DNA of 46,626 nucleotides from Chloroflexota bacterium (GTDB lineage: Bacteria > Chloroflexota > Dormibacteria > CF-121), in assembly GCA_005881715.1 (NCBI GenBank), contig VBEE01000055.1:1-46626 (forward strand), written 5' to 3'. Under the pieces are notes generated by a model. That model had not been told where the DNA came from. It saw only the letters and a program-made list of their open reading frames with translations, and made no database searches. The first letter of the stretch is position 1. Each line of letters begins with the position of its first letter. The position numbers and the translations under genes are program-made. Positions 33,034 through 39,783 of this stretch are shown one piece after another.

Positions 33034-34059
33034 TCACCGCAGTATAGGCTGGCGAACTCGCGCCTTCAATTGCTGCAGCCGGCGCTCCAGCTTGAAGGGC
33101 CCCGGGCGCAGCACCCGCTGGTAGAGGCCGATGTAGCGGACCGTCTCGCCGCCGAAGCCGGTCTTGAACCGGTACAGGCCGAACCACGGATGGTCGGGTG
33201 CCGGCTCTTCCGGTATTCCCCACCAGTCGTAGGTATCGCAACCCAGCGCCCGAAAGTCGAGCATCGCCCGCCAGTGCAGCAGGTAGTTCGGCATCAGCTC
33301 GCGTTTGTGTTCGGTGGAGCCACCGAACAGGTAGTAGGCGGTCTTACCGAAGCGGAAGACCATGATCCCGGCCAGCGTGTCGCCCTCGTGCTGCGCCAGG
33401 TACAGGCGGACCTCATCCCGTGGTGAGAACAGGTCGATGGCCGCCTGGTAGTACGCGACGCCGGGAAGATGAATCCCTTGCCGTTTCGCGGTTTCGCCGG
33501 CGAGGCGGGCGAAGATTTCGACATCGCGTGAACCGATGACCGTGACGCCTTTGCGCTCAGCCAGGTTGAGGTTGTAGCGGGTCTTCGGCTTGAAGCCCGC
33601 TTTCAGCGTGGCCGGTTCAAGGTCGATGCGCAGCAGCTGGGTCGCCTGCGGCTGCACGGACTCCCCCTGCACAAATCCACGCCCCTCGAAGAAGGCCGGC
33701 CACTGGTCGCCAACCCGGTCGTTGGGCTCGACCCGCAGCACGATGCCGCCGCCGGCGCGTGCCCGTCGCGCCAGATCGTCGAGGACCTGGATTCGCGCCG
33801 CCGCGACCACGGCTGGGCCGCGGGGTACGTAATAGAGCGCGGCTCGGGGCAGCAGCGTCGTGGTGCGCTGCATCGAGCAGAGGCCGTGTCGGCCATCCTG
33901 GACGAGCAGGCGTTCGATGCGCCAGCCGAATCGTGCCTGCAACTCGCCCCAGGTCCAGCTCTGCAGCAGGTTGCCTTCCGGCTGCTCGAGCAGAAGCCGG
34001 TCCCAGGCCTGCGCGCCCAGGGCGTGGCCGTGGGTGATGGCCGCTGCGGTTTCAGACAA
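33034..34059 (-). CDS. FemAB-family aminoacyltransferase (second of pair)
   Basis: 341 residues of the FemABX fold, two GNAT-like halves. LLQSWTWGELQARFGWRIER at the N-terminus and the C-terminal block AYYLFGGSTEHKRELMPNYL, LHWRAMLDFRALGCDTYDWW, GLYRFKTGFGGETVRYIGLY are family hallmarks. FemABX proteins use aminoacyl-tRNA to add bridge amino acids to the peptidoglycan stem peptide on lipid II, on the cytoplasmic side of the membrane. The amino acid transferred cannot be read from sequence. The ATG overlaps the preceding paralogue by 8 bases (34052-34059), and the histidine kinase follows after 1 base. Paralogue of 34052-35071; the two probably add successive residues. Confidence 0.88.
   Translation of the reverse strand: MSETAAAITHGHALGAQAWDRLLLEQPEGNLLQSWTWGELQARFGWRIERLLVQDGRHGLCSMQRTTTLLPRAALYYVPRGPAVVAAARIQVLDDLARRARAGGGIVLRVEPNDRVGDQWPAFFEGRGFVQGESVQPQATQLLRIDLEPATLKAGFKPKTRYNLNLAERKGVTVIGSRDVEIFARLAGETAKRQGIHLPGVAYYQAAIDLFSPRDEVRLYLAQHEGDTLAGIMVFRFGKTAYYLFGGSTEHKRELMPNYLLHWRAMLDFRALGCDTYDWWGIPEEPAPDHPWFGLYRFKTGFGGETVRYIGLYQRVLRPGPFKLERRLQQLKARVRQPILR
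33041..33046 (-). promoter_or_regulatory. -10 box TATACT, possible internal leaderless promoter (PAS kinase)
   Basis: On the minus strand TATACT lies inside the end of the FemAB-like gene, 8 bases before ATG 33032. Confidence 0.4.
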
Positions 34060-35071
34060 ACTCGGGCTGGCCGGCCCGCGCGAATCGCTCGGCCAGGCGG
34101 ATCGTCAACGTGGCGGCCCGGTTGACCGGTAGGTCGTAGAGCCCGATAAAGCGGACCAGGCGACCGTTGAAGCGCGATTTGAAGACGTAATAACCGTAGC
34201 CACGCTGGCCCGGTTGGGGATCGAGCGGTACGCCCCACATGTCGTAGCTGGTGCATCCTCGTCGCTGGGCGTCCTCGATCGCTCGCCAGTGCAACAGGTA
34301 GCCGGGTTTGAGGTCCTTCGCCTCCGAGCGCGTGCCACCGTAGAGGTAGATGAGCTTCGACCCGAAGAAGAGCATCACCGCCCCCGCCAGCAATCGATCC
34401 TCGAGTCGGGCGAGGTAGACGCAGACCTGGCCTCGCTCGCGAAACAGGCCGAGCAGGTCCTGGTAATAGGCGCGGCCGCGGATGGTGAACTGCTCACGGG
34501 CGGCCGTCTCAACAAGCAGGTCGTAGAAGCTGTCCATCGCCGCCGACGCTTCCGAGGCTTCCACCATGATGCCCTGGCGGCTGCCCGATCGGATGTTTCG
34601 CCGCGTCGACTCCTTCAGCCGCATCAGCGCCGCATCACCACCGCTGATGTCGACCAACATCGTCGCCTGGTGCTGGATCGGATGCCGGCTTGGCAGCGCC
34701 CCGCTGGCGGTCAGCGCGGCGCGTTGGGCATCAGTGGTCCATTCCGGATCGACCTTGAGGACCGTGCCGCCCTCCGCCGCCAGGTGTTCGCGCAGCGTCT
34801 GCCAGAAGTCGGGCCAATTCTCGAGGTGGCCGTCGAGGATCGGCCCTCGTGGAGCGTAGTCCAGGTAGAGCCCACCGGGAAGGCGGCGGCGCAAGACGGC
34901 GGCCGCCGCGATCGGCCGGGCGGCCTCGACCCAGAGGTAGCGGCGGGGCTGCCAGCCGTAGCGCGACTTGAGGCTACCCCATGCCCAGGCTTGCAGCAAC
35001 GATGCGTCGGGGGCCCGCGAAACGAACGCGTCCCAGGCGGACGCATCCTCGCAGGTCGTCAACTCGGGCAT
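34052..35071 (-). CDS. FemAB-family aminoacyltransferase (first of pair)
   Basis: 339 residues. LLQAWAWGSLKSRYGWQPRR, LYLDYAPRGPILDG, LKESTRRNIRSGSRQGIMVE, and the C-terminal LIYLYGGTRSEAKDLKPGYL, LHWRAIEDAQRRGCTSYDMW, YYVFKSRFNGRLVRFIGLYD identify the FemABX family. The lysine/arginine-rich segment after LKEST is the usual substrate-side loop. It heads a minus-strand operon: FemAB, FemAB, histidine kinase, response regulator. The TAAGCT box 8 bases before the ATG (35080-35085) suggests a leaderless transcript. With the unusual MurE nearby, it suggests a branched peptidoglycan cross-bridge. Confidence 0.88.
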   Translation of the reverse strand: MPELTTCEDASAWDAFVSRAPDASLLQAWAWGSLKSRYGWQPRRYLWVEAARPIAAAAVLRRRLPGGLYLDYAPRGPILDGHLENWPDFWQTLREHLAAEGGTVLKVDPEWTTDAQRAALTASGALPSRHPIQHQATMLVDISGGDAALMRLKESTRRNIRSGSRQGIMVEASEASAAMDSFYDLLVETAAREQFTIRGRAYYQDLLGLFRERGQVCVYLARLEDRLLAGAVMLFFGSKLIYLYGGTRSEAKDLKPGYLLHWRAIEDAQRRGCTSYDMWGVPLDPQPGQRGYGYYVFKSRFNGRLVRFIGLYDLPVNRAATLTIRLAERFARAGQPEFV

Positions 35072-35079
35072 CCGCCCTC

Positions 35080-35085
35080 AGCTTA
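35080..35085 (-). promoter_or_regulatory. -10 box TAAGCT of a probable leaderless promoter (FemAB operon)
   Basis: On the minus strand TAAGCT is followed by GAGGGCGG (8 bases) and ATG 35071. The GAGG within the spacer is too close to act well as a ribosome binding site. Confidence 0.45.
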
Positions 35086-35129
35086 GCGGGCCACCCGGCC
35101 GAGCGGCGGCAAACCCGGGTTGCGAACAC

Positions 35130-35160
35130 TTGGAGTATCGTATTTGGCCTGTGCTAGCAT
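35130..35160 (+). promoter_or_regulatory. Candidate promoter with extended -10 (DUF4388 gene)
   Basis: TGCTAGCAT (35152-35160) is an extended -10 (TG-n-TAGCAT). A -35-like TTGGAG lies at 35130-35135 with a 19-base spacer, slightly long. The transcript would include the GGGAGG ribosome binding site at 35183-35188. Confidence 0.5.
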
Positions 35161-35194
35161 TGGGAAGAAATCTCGGGGCGGTGGGAGGCTTTTT

Positions 35195-36667
35195 TTGAGT
35201 TCCATCGAGCAAGCGCCGAGACTTGTGGACTACAAGGGATCGTTAGACCAAACCCCCCTGCTATCTCTCTTGCAGTCGATGCAAGCTCAGCGCGCCACAG
35301 GGACCCTTCAAGTACGCAGCGGTGGCGAGGCGTTCTCGCTGTTTTTTCTCTTCGGTCACCTGTTTCACGCATACGGCAACGGGAGTCAGGGCGAGGAGGC
35401 GGTCTTCGAACCCCTCGCCTGGCGCCAGGGCGACTACACCTTTGACCCCAAGTCGAAGCTCCCGACCGAGGAGACGATCACCGCGCCCACGGCGGACATT
35501 CTGGCGGAGGCGAAGCGTCGGGGCGTGCCCGGCGCCGACAACGGCCCGGTGGCGGCCATCCGGTCGCCCGCTCCGCAAGCCACATCACCCGCGGCCGCTG
35601 CGCCGGTCGCCCCCCAGGTCAGCGAGCGGCCCGTCGTGAGCCAGCCGCCCCAGGTAGCTGCGCAGCCCACCGCCGAGGAGGGACCACCCCCGACCGAGCT
35701 CTACCCCTTGCCGGTCGGCAAGCTCGTCTACGAGTCACTGAAGACGGCCTTCGTCGACTTCCCCAAGCTACTGCGCTCGCTGAGCACCGATCGGCTGACC
35801 GGCTATCTGCGGCTCACGGGTCAGGCCTCCCGCGGCATGATCCTCTTCTACCAGGGCAGCCTGATCGAGAGCTTTTACGACGGGGGCGCGGTCGTCTCCA
35901 CCGGCCGGACCGCCTTCTCGCTGTTCAAGAACGACGTCGATCGCGGCGAGGGAAGCATGGACGTCATCGAGCTCACCGCCGAGGTCGTGACGGCCATCTA
36001 TCAGCTGCTGACCGCGCCGACCATCCTGCAGGGTTTGCTGGCGCGCTTTGTCGATGTCCGCGCCCTTCTGCAATACCTGCAAGAGGAAAAGATCCATGGA
36101 AGTCTGCTGGTCCGCGCCCCGGAGGAGATGGGTATCGTCTTGCTGCGTGACGGCCAGCTGCTGGGCGCCTTCACCCGCGGCCAGCCACAGCTGATGCAGG
36201 ATCCGGAGATCGTGACCCGCTTGTGCGCCGATCCCAAGACGCGGATCGAGGTCAAGGCCGTCGCCGACCTCGAGGAGCCGGCTTCGGTAAGCCTGGAAGA
36301 GATGCTGGCCATGACGCCCTCGGTGCCGGCGACGGTCTACCGGCCGGCGCCGCCCCAGCCCTCGAGCGCCCCGGCGGCACCGCGAGCCCAGCAGCACGCG
36401 CCCGCTCCGGCGGCCGCCGCGCCGGTCAGTGCCGAGCCCGATATCGACTGGCCGTCGCTGATGAGCCAGCTGAATCAGATGGCCGACAGCGCGCTCCAGA
36501 GTCGCTCGAAGAAGGTGAAGGAGATGCTGAGCTCAACCGAGCACAATGTCGACGCGCTGGACCGGACGATCGACCGGATCTCGCAGACGTCGATCATGTT
36601 CGTCGACCCGGCGCGGCTGACGAACCTGGCGAATGAGATGCGCCAGCTGCTCGAAGAACAGCGCTAG
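35195..36667 (+). CDS. Multi-domain DUF4388 protein
   Basis: About 490 residues from TTG 35195, which is 6 bases after GGGAGG. The N-terminal domain (about 15-95) is DUF4388: YKGSLDQTPLLSLLQSMQAQ, RATGTLQVRSG, FLFGHLFHAYGNGSQGEEAV, RQGDYTFDPKSKLP. A Pro/Ala-rich linker (about 120-165) follows. Residues 170-350 hold two more segments of the same style (LLRSLSTDRLTGYLRLTGQA / GMILFYQGSLIESFYDGG, and LLQYLQEEKIHGSLLVRAPE / MGIVLLRDGQLLGAFTRGQP), each reading like a degenerate DUF4388 repeat. A second Pro/Ala linker leads to a C-terminal coiled-coil-like helix (about 415-490). No membrane segment, so cytoplasmic. DUF4388 occurs in gliding and regulatory proteins (PatA-like); the function is unknown. 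Confidence 0.78.
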   Translation: MSSIEQAPRLVDYKGSLDQTPLLSLLQSMQAQRATGTLQVRSGGEAFSLFFLFGHLFHAYGNGSQGEEAVFEPLAWRQGDYTFDPKSKLPTEETITAPTADILAEAKRRGVPGADNGPVAAIRSPAPQATSPAAAAPVAPQVSERPVVSQPPQVAAQPTAEEGPPPTELYPLPVGKLVYESLKTAFVDFPKLLRSLSTDRLTGYLRLTGQASRGMILFYQGSLIESFYDGGAVVSTGRTAFSLFKNDVDRGEGSMDVIELTAEVVTAIYQLLTAPTILQGLLARFVDVRALLQYLQEEKIHGSLLVRAPEEMGIVLLRDGQLLGAFTRGQPQLMQDPEIVTRLCADPKTRIEVKAVADLEEPASVSLEEMLAMTPSVPATVYRPAPPQPSSAPAAPRAQQHAPAPAAAAPVSAEPDIDWPSLMSQLNQMADSALQSRSKKVKEMLSSTEHNVDALDRTIDRISQTSIMFVDPARLTNLANEMRQLLEEQR

Positions 36668-36739
36668 GTCGACACCCCGTTCGCTGCCCGGCCGCGCACG
36701 CCCGTTCTGCCGGCTTAGAGTCGGCTAATTTCGCTCTCC

Positions 36740-36745
36740 TAGTAT
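36740..36745 (+). promoter_or_regulatory. -10 box TAGTAT of a probable leaderless promoter (PD40 lipoprotein)
   Basis: TAGTAT lies 6 bases before ATG 36752. The GTG at 36749 is only 3 bases away and is less likely the start. Confidence 0.5.
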
Positions 36746-36751
36746 CAGGTG

Positions 36752-38443
36752 ATGCGGCGCGGCATCGTTCTCACGCTGGCCCTGGTCGCGTGCCTGTTGA
36801 GTGCCTGCGCCCTCAATCCACCGCGAATCGTGAGCATCTCGCCCAGCCGGGACGTGACCGATGTGGCGACCAATCAGGCAATCAGCATCAGCTTCGACCG
36901 GCCCATGAACCGCGATTCGGTCGAGAAGCGGTTTGCGCTCTCGCCCGTCCTGAAGGATTGCGAAGGGTCAAAGAATTGCCGCTTCGCCTGGACCGGCAAC
37001 ACCCTGATGTTCATCCACACGCACGTCAATTTCGCGTTATCCACCGCATATACCGTCGCGATGCACGCCGGCTACGCCGACGCCAGCGGTCAGCAGAACA
37101 CCCTCGACCACTCCTGGCACTTCACCACCGAAGGCCGGCCGATGCTGAGCTCGGTCGACCCGGGAGACAACGCCGGCTCCGTCGCCCCGGATCGAAACAT
37201 CGTTCTCAGCTTCAGCCGGGCGATGCGGCCCGACACGATGCGGGCGGCGGTGCAGCTCACTCCGGATACGTCCTTTCTGCTGCGCACGCGCCCGGGCGGC
37301 GACGGCTCCCAGTTCGAAATCATTCCGCTCTCGGTCCTCCAGTCCAATCAGGCGTATACCGTCTCGGTCGACCGGCCGCTGGACGTCCACGACAACGCGC
37401 TGGACGGTCGGGTGCAAACCCATTTCCGCACCGGGACGCTTTCGGTCTCGCGAAAGATCGGCTACCTGGTCGGGCAGCGCGAGCAGCCGGCATTCGCGAT
37501 TGGCCTTGTCGATCCCCATGCGGACAGCTTTCTCTCGCGCGCCACCCCCAAGATCCTGTACCAGCTTCCTGGACAGGGCCAGGCGCAGGACGCGATCCTC
37601 TCCTTCGACTGGGCGCCCGATGGACGGCGGCTGGCGCTGATCCGGGCGCCCCGCGGCGCCAGTAGCGGCGCGATCCAGATCGTCGACGTGTCCACCGGGG
37701 CCGTCGTCAGCTCCGGAATCAGCGGGTCGCAGGTCTACTGGTCGGCCGACGGGACGATCGTCTATCAGAAGGACGGGAGCTTGCGCCGTTTCCGGCCGGC
37801 CACGCTCACCGATGTCGCCCTCACCGATCCGAGCGACGGGCTGGTTTTCGGTCCGGTGGCGCTCAGCCCTGATGGCCGGTCGGTTGCCTACAGCACGGTG
37901 GATCGGCTGGGCCAAAACCATCTCTGGATCATGAATCTCGACCTGCGTAGTCGCTACCGGCCGGCCGGCCTCGATGACCCCGCGGACCATCCGGCCTGGT
38001 CGCCGAACGGCACCAAGCTCGCCTTTCGCCGGATGACGGCCACCGGCCCGGAGCTGTGGGTCTACGACCTCTCCGCCAGCGGGGCGAGTGCCTATCGCCG
38101 CGGTGGTCCGCTCGACATCAGCGCGGCCGCCTGGCTGAGCGACAACAGCACTCTCTTTGCCGCCACCGGCGTGGGCGTCTCGGCAGCGCTCTATCGGGTC
38201 AACATTTTTTCCGCGGGCGAGGTCGGTGGCGTGGTCAAGGTCACCGGAGGCAAGGACGCGCCCAACGGATCGACCCCGAATACCCCCGCGTACGATCGCC
38301 GGGTTAGCTTTACCAGCGAGGTTGGTGAGCTACCGCAGATTTACCTGATGAACGGCGACGGCTCGCGCCCCCAGCAGCTCACCGAATGGGAAGCGGATTA
38401 CCCATACACCGGGACCTCGCCAAACTGGAACCCGGCCGGCTAG
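36752..38443 (+). CDS. Lipoprotein with Ig-like (Big_5) domains and a TolB-type PD40 propeller
   Basis: 563 residues. The signal peptide ends in the lipobox LLSAC followed by ALNPPRI. Two Big_5-type Ig domains come next: ISPSRDVTDVATNQAISISF (about 28-125) and VDPGDNAGSVAPDRNIVLSF (about 130-225). The C-terminal 330 residues form a TolB/PD40-like six-bladed propeller with repeated FDWAPDGRRLALI, ALSPDGRSVAYST, AWSPNGTKLAFRR and YLMNGDGSRPQQLT strands. The protein would be surface-anchored and likely binds protein or carbohydrate; no catalytic motif is seen. ATG 36752 is preferred over GTG 36749. The TAG stop interlocks with the stop of the opposing MFS gene (CTAG 38440-38443). Confidence 0.82.
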   Translation: MRRGIVLTLALVACLLSACALNPPRIVSISPSRDVTDVATNQAISISFDRPMNRDSVEKRFALSPVLKDCEGSKNCRFAWTGNTLMFIHTHVNFALSTAYTVAMHAGYADASGQQNTLDHSWHFTTEGRPMLSSVDPGDNAGSVAPDRNIVLSFSRAMRPDTMRAAVQLTPDTSFLLRTRPGGDGSQFEIIPLSVLQSNQAYTVSVDRPLDVHDNALDGRVQTHFRTGTLSVSRKIGYLVGQREQPAFAIGLVDPHADSFLSRATPKILYQLPGQGQAQDAILSFDWAPDGRRLALIRAPRGASSGAIQIVDVSTGAVVSSGISGSQVYWSADGTIVYQKDGSLRRFRPATLTDVALTDPSDGLVFGPVALSPDGRSVAYSTVDRLGQNHLWIMNLDLRSRYRPAGLDDPADHPAWSPNGTKLAFRRMTATGPELWVYDLSASGASAYRRGGPLDISAAAWLSDNSTLFAATGVGVSAALYRVNIFSAGEVGGVVKVTGGKDAPNGSTPNTPAYDRRVSFTSEVGELPQIYLMNGDGSRPQQLTEWEADYPYTGTSPNWNPAG

Positions 38444-39705
38444 GCCGCCAATGGCGTGACGTCGTCCTGGACCACGTCGATCTGTGGCGGCTTCAGATAG
38501 TTCGCGTGGAAGTAGGCCCGGACGACGACCGTGATCAGCACGGCGACCGCCATCAGCACCGCCGATGACCAGAACGGTGTCCCCGCCCCGATCCCGTACA
38601 TCCAGCCGCCGATCGGGTAGGCGGCCACCACCACCGCCCCGGTGATCAATGCGAACAGGCCGTAGCCCCGCGCCATGGCATGGTCGGGGAGCACCTCGCC
38701 GATGACGGCGGTCATCACCTGGCGGAACGACCAGAACGCGCCCCGCAGGAAGAAGGCCAGGCCGAGGATCGGCAGCGCCGTCGAGGAGAGCAGCAGCACC
38801 GCGGACACGACGTAGGCGGCCTCGAAGCAGAGGACGATGCCGACACTGCCCAGCGACCGTCGCAAGCGGCCAAGGCTGAGCCCTAAGAGCACCGATCCCA
38901 GATACAGGATGCTCATCAGGACGCCGATCCAGACGTTGTCGACATGGGCCGCTTCGCGCGCATACAGGGCCGTGAAGGTCCAGGGGATGAAGATGATGAC
39001 GGTCACGACTGAGAACAGCACCAGCAGCACCCGGAACGCCGGATACCGCATCAGGTCGCGGTAACGCAAGGCGGGCAGGACCAGCCGCGGCGGCTCCTTC
39101 GCCGGCAAGAACCAGATGCAGAGCGCCGCCAGCGCGGAGAATCCGGTCGCCATCCAGAACAGGGCTCGCAATGAAATGACCTGGGCCAGCACCCCGGTGA
39201 GCAAGGTGGAGGCGATCAGCCCCAGGGAATAGGCGGACAGCACGGTCGTCATCACCATGGCGATCCGATCCCGGGGCACGCCCAGCGTGAGGTAGACGCT
39301 GATGGCCGGGGTGTTGATGACGGCAGCCTGCATCAAGGCGACGCCGAGTGCGGTCCAGGCCCAGTGAGGCGCGAGGGCGAAGCAGAGCGGGCCGGGGATC
39401 GCGATCAACCAGCCGGCGATGATCGTCTTGTGAAGGTCGCGGCGCTCGGCCAGGCGGGTGCCGGGGAAGATCACGAGGGTTGCCACGAGCATGCCGACCG
39501 CGGCGACGAGCCCGATCTCGAAGGCGCTGGCGCCCAGATCATGCTGGTAGATGGCTCCAAAGGCGACAAAGGGCCCCGCGCCGAGGCCCGAGAGCCCGTG
39601 GGCGAAGAAGAGGAGCCAGCCGCCGCGATCGATCCGGACCCGGGTTTCTGGCCGGTGTCCGCCAATGGGGGCCGGTCGGGGACGGGGTACCCGGGCGGGG
39701 CGCAC
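38440..39705 (-). CDS. Major facilitator superfamily permease
   Basis: 421 residues with 12 hydrophobic helices. The loop after helix 2 (FPGTRLAERRDLHKTIIAGW) is the MFS motif A region, and RLRRSLGSVGIVLC is the matching half in the second set. The substrate is unknown; the gene is downstream of the MMPL transporter in the same direction with 78 bases between, so it may be a second efflux pump of that unit. The Pro/Arg-rich first 25 residues are unusual and could mean that the true start is later; the next in-frame start would cut into helix 1. GATATATC just before GTG 39705 could be a -10 element. Confidence 0.82.
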   Translation of the reverse strand: MRPARVPRPRPAPIGGHRPETRVRIDRGGWLLFFAHGLSGLGAGPFVAFGAIYQHDLGASAFEIGLVAAVGMLVATLVIFPGTRLAERRDLHKTIIAGWLIAIPGPLCFALAPHWAWTALGVALMQAAVINTPAISVYLTLGVPRDRIAMVMTTVLSAYSLGLIASTLLTGVLAQVISLRALFWMATGFSALAALCIWFLPAKEPPRLVLPALRYRDLMRYPAFRVLLVLFSVVTVIIFIPWTFTALYAREAAHVDNVWIGVLMSILYLGSVLLGLSLGRLRRSLGSVGIVLCFEAAYVVSAVLLLSSTALPILGLAFFLRGAFWSFRQVMTAVIGEVLPDHAMARGYGLFALITGAVVVAAYPIGGWMYGIGAGTPFWSSAVLMAVAVLITVVVRAYFHANYLKPPQIDVVQDDVTPLAA

Positions 39706-39783
39706 CCTGATATATCGCGCCGCATTCGACGACCCATCGGGCGTGCGGCGACGAAGCCGTGAAGGGTTTAGGCAGCGCGGTCG

